Assembly: GCA_965223985.1 (NCBI GenBank)
Contig: OZ245030.1
Span: 806,001-870,000 of the forward strand
Length of the DNA stretch: 64,000 bases
Reading direction: 5' to 3'
Origin: JAPPKS01 sp963667895
GTDB taxonomy: Bacteria; Poribacteria; WGA-4E; PCPOR2b
Below are positions 36,487-45,400 of the stretch, one piece after another. Each line of letters opens with the position of its first letter. The stretch's first letter is position 1. The position numbers and the translations under genes are program-made. The notes beneath the pieces are model-generated. The model made no database searches. It saw only the letters and a list, made by a program, of their open reading frames with translations, and was not told the origin of the DNA.

Positions 36487-37863
36487 TCAACCCTTAAAAT
36501 TGGCAAGTACGTCACGGAGTGTTTCGAAGATCCGATCCGCCTCTTTGGTCGTCAGGATTAGCGGTGGGGCAACGAAGAGGATATTCTCCGGCTCATCTAC
36601 AGCGCGGCTGATTTTCCCAATTAGGATGCCGTTTTCTCGCATTGTCCCAACAATCTGGTTTGTTTTCGCTGTATCTAAATGAGATTTACCATTTTGAACC
36701 AACTCGATTCCCATCATGAGCCCTTTTCCTCGGACATCTCCGACAATCGGCAACGATCGCAGCGTGTCAAGTTTCTCCAATAGGTAAGTTCCTACCTGTT
36801 CAGCGTTTTCCCATAATCGCTCGTCCGTGAGAATTTTCAGGTTTGCCAAGCCGGCGGCACAGGCGACAGGGTGCCCAGCGTAGGTGCATACTTGTGCGAA
36901 TTCTCGATTCTCCTCTGGAGCGCCGAGAAATTCTTCAAAAACTTCAGAGCTTACCACACAAGCGCCGAGCGGAAGGTAGCCACTCGTCAGTCCCTTTGCC
37001 AATGTGATAATGTCAGGTTGTATTCCCCAACGCTCACACGCAAACAGCGTTCCCGTTCTGCCGAACCCCGTAATCACCTCATCTAGGATGAGCAAAACTC
37101 CATAGCGATCACAGATTTCTCTTAGTCGTGAAAGATAGCCATCCGGCGGGACAATCACCCCGCCGCCGCCGATGATTGGTTCAGCAATCACCGCGATGAC
37201 AGTTTCCGCTCCTTCCCACTGAATGACCCGCTCGATTTCGTCAGCGCAGAACATGTTACAGTCCGACACACTCAATTCAAATGGGCATCGATAGCAATAG
37301 GGCGGGTGAACGTGCAGGAAACCGGGCGCAAGCGGTTCAAACGGCTTTTTTCGCTGGACCTGCCCCGTTGCGGACATCGCCCCGTACGTGAATCCGTGAT
37401 AGCCGCGATAGCGGGCAATAATCTTGTACCGGTTCTGCCCCGGGTATCTTTGCCTGCCGTACTGCCGCGCAATTTTAATTGCGGTTTCATTGGCTTCAGA
37501 ACCGCTGTTGCTGAAATAGACGTGATTGAGGTTCCCCGGCAATAGCTCAGCGAGTCGGTCCGCCAATAGTGCTGCCGGAATGTTTATCTGCGTGTGTGGA
37601 TAGTAGTGCAATTGCTGAATCTGCTCATAGACCGCTTTGGCAATCTCGTGCCGTCCGTATCCAACGTTGACATTCCATAGACCGGCATAGGCATCTAAAT
37701 ATTCGTGTCCATCCGAGTCAATTATGGTTGTCCCGTGCGCCGCTTTGAACACTATCAGATTCGTTTGATTTAAGAGTTCATGCTGAAAGAGCGGGTGCCA
37801 AACATGCGCCTGATCGATTTTCCGGTAATCTTGTGTGGATAATTCTTTTTGAGTGTTAGTCAT
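36487..37863 (-). CDS. class III PLP aminotransferase (taurine-pyruvate aminotransferase-like)
   Basis: This is a fold-type I aminotransferase of class III. FSNSGSEANETAIKIARQY, YRGYHGFTYGAMSATG, LLILDEVITGFGRTG and ITLAKGLTSGYLPLGA, with the PLP Lys, are the standard segments. The HVHPPYCYRCPF tract with paired Cys is found in the taurine:pyruvate/omega-amino-acid branch. The substrate is probably an omega-amino acid such as taurine or beta-alanine, but this is by similarity from memory. ATG 37863 has AGAGAAG upstream. It stands alone on the minus strand between tRNA-Sec and a secreted protein. Confidence 0.85.
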   Translation of the reverse strand: MTNTQKELSTQDYRKIDQAHVWHPLFQHELLNQTNLIVFKAAHGTTIIDSDGHEYLDAYAGLWNVNVGYGRHEIAKAVYEQIQQLHYYPHTQINIPAALLADRLAELLPGNLNHVYFSNSGSEANETAIKIARQYGRQRYPGQNRYKIIARYRGYHGFTYGAMSATGQVQRKKPFEPLAPGFLHVHPPYCYRCPFELSVSDCNMFCADEIERVIQWEGAETVIAVIAEPIIGGGGVIVPPDGYLSRLREICDRYGVLLILDEVITGFGRTGTLFACERWGIQPDIITLAKGLTSGYLPLGACVVSSEVFEEFLGAPEENREFAQVCTYAGHPVACAAGLANLKILTDERLWENAEQVGTYLLEKLDTLRSLPIVGDVRGKGLMMGIELVQNGKSHLDTAKTNQIVGTMRENGILIGKISRAVDEPENILFVAPPLILTTKEADRIFETLRDVLANFKG

Positions 37864-37950
37864 TTTTCTTCTCTTTCCAAGCGTTGAAGGTGGAATGCTA
37901 AGACATGCAATCTCGCCTAAGCTTTTAGGTTTATACGATGCTAGAAGATA

Positions 37951-39252
37951 TTATGTCTTCTGCCGCTTCTTCTTTGCAGCAGGGAACAGGATATTGTTCA
38001 AAATGAGCCGATAGCCCGGCGAGTGCTTATGGAGATCTAAATTGGTCGGGACCCTTCCCTCCCCGACGAGATGCCGGTAATCCTCCGGATCGTGTCCACC
38101 GAGGAAGGTGTACGTCCCTTTTCCTAATGTGCCATGGATGTACTTTGCATAGGGAGTTCCTTCAATGTCGCCCAAGATGGTCACTGTATCGCGAATAGTG
38201 TCTCGATTGAACGAAGTCGTCTGACCAAGAAATCCCGGCACTTTACCCACATGATTCTGGGTAAGCATTGTGGGGATGGGATCATGTTTTGCGGAGAATT
38301 CGAACAACGTGAAATCTTCTAAGCCTGATAGCGGGTTGGGCTCTGGTTTCGGGTTATCGATATTAGAAAATTCGTATCGATTCGGGCTCGTATACAGCGT
38401 GAAGTTTTCGAAGCCGAAAGTTTTTTGGAAATTGAGTTGAGATTGATAGTCGGGCTGGATGGGGGTTCCATCCAGTTCAGGGGCGACAATATCGACACGC
38501 CCTCCGTCCGCTGCGATTGCAATGTCTAAGGTTTCCGGCGCGGAGCACATCGCAAATAGAAATCCACCCCTGAGGACATAGTCCTGGATTTGTTGCGCAA
38601 TTTGTCCTTTGTGTCTCGGCACCCGGGAAAAGCCTGCTTCAGCAGCCGCACGCTCAAACAGACGGACTCGCTGCTGATACCACACCTGTCCCCTGAAGGC
38701 GCTATAGAATTTGCCGTGTTGACCAGTGAAATCTTCGTGGTGTAGGTGCAACCAGTCGAATCTTTCCATGTACAGGTTGCCGTTTTCGTCTTCCTTATCC
38801 CAGATGACATCATACGGAATTTGGGCATAATCCAAAGCAATTTTCACCGCATCGTCCCACGGATCGCGGTAGGGAGTGTTGTCCGGAGGGGCGTAAACAG
38901 CAATCTTTGGTGCTTTTTCCAACATGATTTCGTCCATATTGCTGTCTTCCATCTCAATGAGAATACCGCCGTAATCGAGATGGGAGATGGGTTGAACATG
39001 AACCCCCATCGCCTTCGCCTTGACATGTACGTCAGATGAATCTTTCAACAGGAAGGCGCCGCCACGATAGTTCAGAAGCCACATCGCTTTGTACTCCCGC
39101 GGCGTTTGCAGAGTCCAGTAAGTCAATCCATAAGCTTTCAGATGGTTGGTCTGCGTGTTATCCATCGGCACAAGCAGCCATTGTGCAAAGGCGCTACTCG
39201 CTACTACGACGGCAAGAAACGCGGACAGCGATATGCTTTTTGCAGAAGGCAT
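37951..39252 (-). CDS. secreted protein of the asparagine-synthetase-B-like family
   Basis: An N-terminal signal peptide (SISLSAFLAVVVASSAFAQ) is followed by WLLVPMDNTQTNHLKAYGLTYWTL and AMWLLNYRGGAFLL. In many Bacteroidetes genomes this opening belongs to exported proteins labelled asparagine synthetase B, although they lack the glutamine-hydrolase and ATP-pyrophosphatase domains. The middle resembles a Gln-amidotransferase-like Rossmann segment (DYVLRGGFLFAMCSAPETLDIAI, with a Cys in a turn). True function is unknown. ATG 39252 has GGAG eight bases upstream. The GC-rich DUF4091 gene follows on its 5' side. Confidence 0.7.
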   Translation of the reverse strand: MPSAKSISLSAFLAVVVASSAFAQWLLVPMDNTQTNHLKAYGLTYWTLQTPREYKAMWLLNYRGGAFLLKDSSDVHVKAKAMGVHVQPISHLDYGGILIEMEDSNMDEIMLEKAPKIAVYAPPDNTPYRDPWDDAVKIALDYAQIPYDVIWDKEDENGNLYMERFDWLHLHHEDFTGQHGKFYSAFRGQVWYQQRVRLFERAAAEAGFSRVPRHKGQIAQQIQDYVLRGGFLFAMCSAPETLDIAIAADGGRVDIVAPELDGTPIQPDYQSQLNFQKTFGFENFTLYTSPNRYEFSNIDNPKPEPNPLSGLEDFTLFEFSAKHDPIPTMLTQNHVGKVPGFLGQTTSFNRDTIRDTVTILGDIEGTPYAKYIHGTLGKGTYTFLGGHDPEDYRHLVGEGRVPTNLDLHKHSPGYRLILNNILFPAAKKKRQKT

Positions 39253-39368
39253 CAATTTTTCTCCATTGAAGCGTTAATCAGCCGTGTTTATACAAGATAA
39301 AGCCGCTCTGAGCAGTAAGAGCACCGATGGATTGCGGACGGAAGGCATCCTGCAAAATCACCTCGGTA

Positions 39369-41201
39369 TCATTCAGCGGGCAGTCCGGCGTCCATGAGCA
39401 TTACAATCCGGTTCGCAATCTCCAGGCGCAGTTTGTCGAGCTCCGGCTCGGGCGATATAGCGGGACGTTCGGGAATATCGGCGATGCGCGTTGCGAGCCA
39501 ATCCGACGCATCGCGGGCAAGCTGCTGATGCTCCAAATTCAAGGAGGACTCACCTTTAGCAATCAATGAATGCAGGGTCGCGACGTAGCGAGCATCGTCA
39601 ATGCCTTCCTGAACCCCTTCCCAAGTAATTGTGCTCAGCAGGTTTCCTTTTTCATCTTCAAAGGCATAGCTGCAACCCTGCCAGTTAATGATCTGGTCGT
39701 AGGGTCGATAGACCGGTGCACCGTAGTATGTCCACTCGGTAAAGCCGTGGAGCCCCATGCGGTCAAGCCCGAATCCCGCGAAGTACCGTGGAAATGCGTA
39801 GGCATTGTGCTGACACAGCCAACGGATGCCCCAGAGCTGCGCCTCGTCGGCTTCGGCACGCAGCAGGTCGTCGTCGCTAAGCCGCCACAGTTCCCCAACG
39901 CGCACATCGAGCGGGACACCGATCGCATCAATCACGTCCTGTGAGTAAGCGGTGCAGAGCATTTTCTCACCGGGACATGCCTCTGCGAACAGCTTGAACT
40001 CTATCTTCGCCCATTCAAGCTCACGCGCATGGATAGCCGCGGCACCGGGTTCATCCACGAGAAACCAGAGGATTTCGGGCCAGCCCGCTTCCTTGGCGTG
40101 GCGAACCATCTGGCGAAACAAATCTTTGAGCACCTCCTTGAGATCCTCGGGATAGTCTTGCGCCCGGTAGTCGATGCAGCGCTGACCGTAGTAGTCGGCG
40201 GGCTTGAATTTCTTACCGTCCACTCGATTGAAGAGATCGAGCACGCGGCAACTTAGCAAGCGAGGATAGTACGGCACCGGACCGCGAAACCCCTGACGTT
40301 TAAACTCAGCCATGAGCTTGTCGGTGTGCGGAAAACTCGCGACGACACGGTTGCCGACCCGCTCAAGGACAGGGGACACGTGCCCTGGAGGACAGAAAAG
40401 CATCGAATTGACGCCGTGTGCTTTCATGTCGGCGAAGTCCTGCGCGGTCTTCTCGCTTGGCAAGCTATAGTAGTAGATGCCCCACCAGCGGCCCGGAACG
40501 AGTCTGAAGGGATAGACTAGCAGTTCGAACTTCAGCGCCGTTTCGCCGCCATTTTCGGCACGAACATGAACGTCACCCGCATAACGACCGACCGGTGTCC
40601 CCGGAGGGATGTGGAGCCGGATCCAAAACTGCTGACTCTGTCCGCGTTGAACGCGGGTTACGGCGTCTTGATGGTCTATGAGCTTGGGTGCCTCGACAAA
40701 GAACGGGTCCCAGTAGTCTCTCCACATGCCTATCCGCACGGGTCGAACCGTGATGGCGGAAGCCGGCAGCGTGCCCCCATCTTGGCTCAACAATGTTCCA
40801 ACGTCCACATGTACCCGACCCAAATCTCGGAGTGCGTGAATTGCAAACTGCGCGTGCTGTTTCTCGTTCTGGCTCGCAGCGGCGGAAAGCGTGACAGTCC
40901 GCTCTCCTGTCTGGGGACTGCTGTAGCGAAAGATAGCGTCAGATTTCGATCGCCGATAGACGATGAAGCCGCGTTCGTCTTCTTCGACTGTAATACCATG
41001 CGGCTGAGGTTCGGGTTTAGGGGTTCGATCCTCGATTTCATCGCCGTTGACGACCAAGCTCCGTCGACCGTCTTCGTAGATGCGTTCCACGACTTTCTCG
41101 TGAAGCCGCGTCTCGCGGTAGCCTTGTTCGGCTGCGCACGAGAGAGCAACACCGAGACTGCCAACCATACAAATTCCAATAAAACACAGAATGAACCCCA
41201 T
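39369..41201 (-). CDS. exported DUF4091 glycoside-hydrolase-like protein
   Basis: After an N-terminal hydrophobic signal (FILCFIGICMVGSLGVALSC) comes a beta-sandwich region and then a TIM-barrel-like domain of the DUF4091 / GH123-related type. RWWGIYYYSLPSEKTAQDFADMKAHGVNSML, EILWFLVDEPGAAAI (a likely catalytic Asp-Glu pair) and YYGAPVYRPYDQIINWQGCSYAFED fit the family. It may cleave an amino-sugar glycan, but this is not shown. ATG 41201 has GGAG eight bases upstream. By eye this gene is clearly richer in GC than its neighbours, suggesting acquisition from elsewhere. Confidence 0.75.
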   Translation of the reverse strand: MGFILCFIGICMVGSLGVALSCAAEQGYRETRLHEKVVERIYEDGRRSLVVNGDEIEDRTPKPEPQPHGITVEEDERGFIVYRRSKSDAIFRYSSPQTGERTVTLSAAASQNEKQHAQFAIHALRDLGRVHVDVGTLLSQDGGTLPASAITVRPVRIGMWRDYWDPFFVEAPKLIDHQDAVTRVQRGQSQQFWIRLHIPPGTPVGRYAGDVHVRAENGGETALKFELLVYPFRLVPGRWWGIYYYSLPSEKTAQDFADMKAHGVNSMLFCPPGHVSPVLERVGNRVVASFPHTDKLMAEFKRQGFRGPVPYYPRLLSCRVLDLFNRVDGKKFKPADYYGQRCIDYRAQDYPEDLKEVLKDLFRQMVRHAKEAGWPEILWFLVDEPGAAAIHARELEWAKIEFKLFAEACPGEKMLCTAYSQDVIDAIGVPLDVRVGELWRLSDDDLLRAEADEAQLWGIRWLCQHNAYAFPRYFAGFGLDRMGLHGFTEWTYYGAPVYRPYDQIINWQGCSYAFEDEKGNLLSTITWEGVQEGIDDARYVATLHSLIAKGESSLNLEHQQLARDASDWLATRIADIPERPAISPEPELDKLRLEIANRIVMLMDAGLPAE

Positions 41202-41252
41202 CAACAATACTCCATGAAATTCTCTAAATTGGAAAACCGTTGTGCCTATCTT

Positions 41253-42071
41253 TCAGGTACTAAAATACGCTTCAAGTGCGGAGAGACTCTCCACAACAAG
41301 ATCTGGCGAAATCTCGATTGCCTGCTGGAGCAATTCGGGGGTTGTTTCACCGCTTAGTACAAGTACCGTCATAAGACCGGCGTCGCACCCCATTTTTATA
41401 TCCGTATACAGCCTATCGCCGATTATGGCAACGTTTTTCGCTTCGAGATGCAGCCGCTTCAGCGCCATCTGAACCATTAGCGGTTGAGGCTTACCGATAA
41501 CGAGCGGATCGACATCAGTCGCTGTCGAAATGAGGGCAGCCATCGCGCCGCAATCCGGAATATAGCCGTATTCAGTGGGGCAGACTTTATCCGGATGGGT
41601 TGCGACAAATGGAACTCCCGTCCGGATCAACAGTGTTGCAATCTCAAGCTTTCGATAGGACAACGTTTTATCGAATCCTAGAACAACGCAATCCGGACTC
41701 TCCGGCGTCAGCAGAAATCCAAGTTTCTTTAGTTCATTTTCAAAACTAGGCGTCCCCAAAACAAATAACTTGGTATAACCCGCTTGTGCAAGATACATCG
41801 CCGTGGCATCGCCGGAGGTTAGGACATCTCCTCCCTGAGCATCAATTCCAAGATGACGGAGCTTTTCCAAGTAGGTATGCGCGGACTCAGAAGAGTTATT
41901 TGTCAAGAACAGATAACTCTTCCCCAGTTTCCGGACGGCTTCAAAAAATAGCGTTGCGCCTGGAATAACGCTATTCCCTACATATGTCGTACCATCAAGA
42001 TCTACGAGGAAGCCTTCAAGTTGGGCGAATCTATCTCGTATCTCTTCAGGCAACGCTTGCGAAAATTTCAT
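41253..42071 (-). CDS. HAD-superfamily phosphatase (NagD/subfamily IIA)
   Basis: The first HAD motif is FLVDLDGTTYVGN (nucleophile Asp24 and Asp26), the second LFLTNNSS, and the last VAIIGDRLYTDIKMGCDAGL. The cap between them is of the NagD/4-nitrophenylphosphatase type. It overlaps the upstream nucleotidyltransferase by 26 bases, so the two are coupled. Together with gpsA the context suggests work on a polyol or glycerol phosphate, but the substrate is inference. Length 272 residues is normal. Confidence 0.87.
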   Translation of the reverse strand: MKFSQALPEEIRDRFAQLEGFLVDLDGTTYVGNSVIPGATLFFEAVRKLGKSYLFLTNNSSESAHTYLEKLRHLGIDAQGGDVLTSGDATAMYLAQAGYTKLFVLGTPSFENELKKLGFLLTPESPDCVVLGFDKTLSYRKLEIATLLIRTGVPFVATHPDKVCPTEYGYIPDCGAMAALISTATDVDPLVIGKPQPLMVQMALKRLHLEAKNVAIIGDRLYTDIKMGCDAGLMTVLVLSGETTPELLQQAIEISPDLVVESLSALEAYFST

Positions 42072-42774
42072 TAGCTAATGTCAGATCGGCGAAATTGTCA
42101 ATCTCAACCCAACGATGCGCTCCAATATCAAACGGTCGAAACTCGACGAGTCGCAACGCTTCACTAATTGCAACTTCGGTCCACAAATTTCTCCTCCGCT
42201 CGTCAACGATGATTCGAGTTGCTATCTTCGATATCTCTCTGGAGGTCAAAGGGCAAAACTTATACACGTCAATCGAAACGCCATAAGCGTTGGAAGCGAG
42301 AACCGCTTTGCTCAGTTCAACAACTCTGTGGTGCGAATCGACGACCACTTTCATCGCTTCAACCTCGTACCGATTCGGATGCACGGCAATGAGATTACCC
42401 CATTCGGAATTCAGTAGCGATGATATTACTTCAGGATCAAAAACAACATCTCCGTTACAAAGCAAAACGGGCACGTCGCCAAAATTTTGAGCCGCCGTGT
42501 AGAATGAATACATGTTGTTCGTGTTCGCATACTCCCGATTAAGCACGACCTCAACGACGTCCGAATAATCTTGGCAAAAATTGAGAACTTGATTGCACTT
42601 ATAACCGGCAACCACAATGATTCTCCCGATGCCACAAATCAGAAAAGTCTCAATTTGGCGTTGAAGGATGGGGATTCCAGCGACCGGGACTAGGCATTTC
42701 GGCACGTCATTCGTCAACGGTCGTAATCTTGAACCGGCACCAGCCGCTAAGATGATACCGATTGACGTTGACAT
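42046..42774 (-). CDS. nucleotidyltransferase (sugar-/phosphocholine-cytidylyltransferase-like)
   Basis: The N-terminal NTP-binding signature ILAAGAGSRLRPLTNDVPKCLVPVAG is that of NDP-sugar pyrophosphorylases and LicC-type cytidylyltransferases. VLLCNGDVVFDPEVI has the metal-binding Asp. The protein lacks the C-terminal beta-helix of large pyrophosphorylases (242 residues), as in LicC-like enzymes. ATG 42774 is nine bases after the gpsA stop, with AAGGGG as ribosome site, and the HAD gene overlaps its end: a three-gene operon. Confidence 0.85.
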   Translation of the reverse strand: MSTSIGIILAAGAGSRLRPLTNDVPKCLVPVAGIPILQRQIETFLICGIGRIIVVAGYKCNQVLNFCQDYSDVVEVVLNREYANTNNMYSFYTAAQNFGDVPVLLCNGDVVFDPEVISSLLNSEWGNLIAVHPNRYEVEAMKVVVDSHHRVVELSKAVLASNAYGVSIDVYKFCPLTSREISKIATRIIVDERRRNLWTEVAISEALRLVEFRPFDIGAHRWVEIDNFADLTLANEIFASVA

Positions 42775-42783
42775 TCTCGCCCC

Positions 42784-43797
42784 TTAATTTAATTCTTGGG
42801 CTTCCCCAGGATTCCAGATGGCAAGATACCCTTCGCTGGGCGGCAGCCCTCTGTATAAAACTTGGTATAACTGGTCTACGATTGGCATTTCGACGTTCAG
42901 TTCGCCCTTCACTTCATAAAGCGCTTTCGCCGTCCGAATCCCCTCAGCGACACGACCGTTTAGTGCGGCTTCTGCCTCCTCAAGCGCCATACCGCGCCCT
43001 AAGTTTTCGCCCAACGTCCGATTCCGACTATGGGGACTTAGGCAGGTCGCCATTAGATCGCCAATGCCGGACAATCCGAAGAATGTATCCGGATTTGCAC
43101 CCATCATGGTACCGACCTTTATCATCTCTCTCAGCCCCCTTGTAATAATCGCCGCCTTTGTGTTGACGCCGAAGCCGAGACCGTCACCGATTCCTGCCAT
43201 GATTGCCACAATGTTCTTTAACGCCCCTCCTAACTCTGTACCCACCATATCCGGGTTTTCATAGACCTTCAAATACGAGGTCGAGAACAAATCCCTGAGT
43301 ATCCCGAGGTATCGATAGTTGTTGCACGACACGACCGTCTTGGAAGGGATCTGCCGGACGATTTCATAGGCGATGTTCGGACCTGAGAGCGTCGCAATCG
43401 GATGATTCCCGTTAGTTTCCTGCTGCATAATTTCGGAGCAGCGCAGCCCCGTACCCTCTTCAATACCTTTCGCTAGGTTGAGTAGGATGACCTCTTCTTG
43501 AAGGTCGGGTTGTGTCTGTTGAACGACAGCACGCAGCGATTGGGCGGGTATGGCGTAAATAATTAGCCCTGCATTATGAATGCCCTCTGATAAGCTGTGC
43601 GCAGCGTGCAGATTCTGACTCAATGACACTCCGGGGAGATACTTCGGATTGTTCTTATGGTCCGCAATATGCCGTGTCAGCCATTCCTCACGCGCCCAAA
43701 TAGAGACCTGCAACCCTTTTTCAGCAAGCAGATTTGCGACCGTCGTTCCCCAAGCACCTCCCCCGGCGACAAAAATCTTTTTGATGATTGAGGACAT
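42784..43797 (-). CDS. gpsA: glycerol-3-phosphate dehydrogenase [NAD(P)+]
   Basis: GpsA reduces dihydroxyacetone phosphate to sn-glycerol 3-phosphate, the backbone of phospholipids. The N-terminal Rossmann motif is FVAGGGAWGTTVANLLAEKG. LLNLAKGIE and TLSGPNIAYEI are the substrate-binding segments with Lys. The C-terminus has GTELGGALKNIVAIMAGIGDGLGFG and the TRGLREMIKVG block. ATG 43797 has AAGG upstream. Length 337 is normal. It leads the gpsA-nucleotidyltransferase-HAD operon. Confidence 0.96.
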   Translation of the reverse strand: MSSIIKKIFVAGGGAWGTTVANLLAEKGLQVSIWAREEWLTRHIADHKNNPKYLPGVSLSQNLHAAHSLSEGIHNAGLIIYAIPAQSLRAVVQQTQPDLQEEVILLNLAKGIEEGTGLRCSEIMQQETNGNHPIATLSGPNIAYEIVRQIPSKTVVSCNNYRYLGILRDLFSTSYLKVYENPDMVGTELGGALKNIVAIMAGIGDGLGFGVNTKAAIITRGLREMIKVGTMMGANPDTFFGLSGIGDLMATCLSPHSRNRTLGENLGRGMALEEAEAALNGRVAEGIRTAKALYEVKGELNVEMPIVDQLYQVLYRGLPPSEGYLAIWNPGEAQELN

Positions 43798-43860
43798 AAT
43801 CGCAACCTTCTCGTCAGTCAGGATATGGTATTAAACACCCTTCAAATCACCGACGCAAAC

Positions 43861-44322
43861 TCACTCCAATCGAGTGGGGATCAGCTCAATGAGATTTTTG
43901 AAAGGGTCGAAACAGAAGACGGGTACCCCTTGATACATCCTCATCCATCCGTCAATCATGTTTCGTGATAGTTCATCGTCGGGTTCAACACGATTGGGAC
44001 CGAAGAGTATTTCGATACCGTTCTCTTCCAATCGCGCTTCAAGACCGTCCCATTCGGAAACTGCCAGCGCTACATGACGGTGAATGTGGCGTCGGGTAAT
44101 GTCGGCAGCGCCGCCGATATCTATGAACAGGTCTTCATAGAAGAGGGGACGTGAAGCGATGATGATATGAATCTCCTGGTTCCCGGAGGTGTAGAATAGT
44201 CCGGGAAACTTGAAACTGGGACGCGCTTTTTCTTTAAGTCCCAAAACTTCACCATAAAACCAAGCGGCACGCTCGCCATCGTCCACAAGAAGTGTCGCGT
44301 GATGGATACCGGTAACCTTCAT
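43861..44322 (-). CDS. VOC-family (glyoxalase/dioxygenase-fold) protein
   Basis: This 153-residue protein has the two beta-alpha-beta-beta-beta modules of the vicinal oxygen chelate fold. VTGIHHATLLVDDGERAAWFYGEVLGL has the first metal His, and HVALAVSEWDGLEARLEENGIEI begins the second module. PVFCFDPFKNLIELI is the usual end with its Glu. ATG 44322 has AAGGAAA upstream. The reaction cannot be named. Another VOC gene lies about 100 bases upstream on the same strand. Confidence 0.85.
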   Translation of the reverse strand: MKVTGIHHATLLVDDGERAAWFYGEVLGLKEKARPSFKFPGLFYTSGNQEIHIIIASRPLFYEDLFIDIGGAADITRRHIHRHVALAVSEWDGLEARLEENGIEILFGPNRVEPDDELSRNMIDGWMRMYQGVPVFCFDPFKNLIELIPTRLE

Positions 44323-44427
44323 TTGATGTTTCCTTTCTCGTTACTAAGTTCTATTATACTGAACTTTCCGCAGGTGTAATCGGTTGTCAGGCGAGTAGAC
44401 CCTACCTCTTTTCGATCGGGGGTTATG

Positions 44428-44832
44428 TCAAGCCCTTCCGGTGTCTTCAATCACTTGCATGACTTCAGTTCGGATTCCGTCGGGGGCTTCAAAAAATGCA
44501 AATTTCCGTGTGCCGAAGTCGCTCGTAATGACCATGGGACCCATGATGAATTTAACGCCGGACTCACGCAGTTTCGCTATTTCAGCTTCGAAGTCGTCTG
44601 TTTCGTAGACGACGTGCAAAAAGCCCAGCGGCAGGTTCAGACCGAGATCATCTTCATAGGGCGCTTTGTCGAACAGGATAATCCTGGTCTCACCCAATCG
44701 AATCAGCGTGTATTGACAACCTAAGACCTCACTTTTGATACGCACTTCGGCGCCCATGTAGCGGGTGTAGAATTCTGTCGTTTCCTCGATATTTTCGACT
44801 TTGACTCCGTAGTTCCACATTCCTTTTATCAT
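44428..44832 (-). CDS. VOC-family (glyoxalase-like) protein
   Basis: The protein of 134 residues shows the VOC pattern: YGVKVENIEETTEFYTRYMGAEV, then LPLGFLHVVYETDDFEAEIAKLRESGV, and FAFFEAPDGIRTEVMQVI. The conserved His and Glu positions fit a metal site. Start ATG 44832 has GAAGAG before it. It is adjacent to, and the same orientation as, the VOC gene at 43861; their substrates are not known. Confidence 0.85.
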   Translation of the reverse strand: MIKGMWNYGVKVENIEETTEFYTRYMGAEVRIKSEVLGCQYTLIRLGETRIILFDKAPYEDDLGLNLPLGFLHVVYETDDFEAEIAKLRESGVKFIMGPMVITSDFGTRKFAFFEAPDGIRTEVMQVIEDTGRA

Positions 44833-44983
44833 CTACTCTTCGCGGTAGGAATCACCTCCAGATCACTTCTTTCTCTAGGTTTGGACATGATCGGGACAGG
44901 GTGGAAACCGCACCTCCTCGTTTTTCTTTAGTTTATACAGCAGATGCCTTTATTATATCTAACGCCAAATGGGAAGGCAATCG

Positions 44984-45205
44984 TTAAAACTGTTTCACTA
45001 GCGCAGCGTTCTGTTCCGCAGCCATCGCCAGGCGCGCGAAATGATTCTTAGCTTGCTGCGCATGTATCTTAAACGGCTACCCAATCTGGTCAATCTTCGG
45101 CTTGAGACGCCCCACCAGAGCAACCTACCCACCCTCCGCCTTTTCAGGTTGTTTAGAACCCTTAGCAGGACGGTCATCGTATTGAGAATTTTCAACGTCC
45201 GCCAT
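44984..45205 (-). pseudogene. possible decayed small gene with two in-frame TAG codons
   Basis: Reading from an ATG at 45205 gives a protein-like sequence of 73 codons: MADVENSQYDDRPAKGS, KQPEKAEGG, TAG, VALVGRLKPKIDQIG, TAG, PFKIHAQQAKNHFARLAM, AAEQNAALVKQF, then TAA. The hydrophilic, helix-rich composition looks more like real coding sequence than the alternative frames. Either it is a pseudogene or the resemblance is chance. There is no ribosome site. The remainder of the 44833-45400 gap shows no other gene. Confidence 0.3.
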
Positions 45206-45400
45206 AACATGGTAACGACCGTATTACAACTTTGCAGGCAGCACGCCTGATTAGTTTCGATGGTAATCAATTCGCGCGCCAGAATGTTTTATCCAAGTTA
45301 CGAGTTGGTTCGTAATGACAGGCGAAAGTAGTGTTGGGTTACGGAGAAGACTATCGCGTTCCCTATTCGGTCACTTGATCTATTCGCTCCCTTGATCGCA

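Noticed and set aside
44998..45270. 90-codon very basic frame on the minus strand
   Set aside because: Arg/Leu-rich composition typical of a shadow frame; the alternative frame looks more protein-like, though interrupted by stops.
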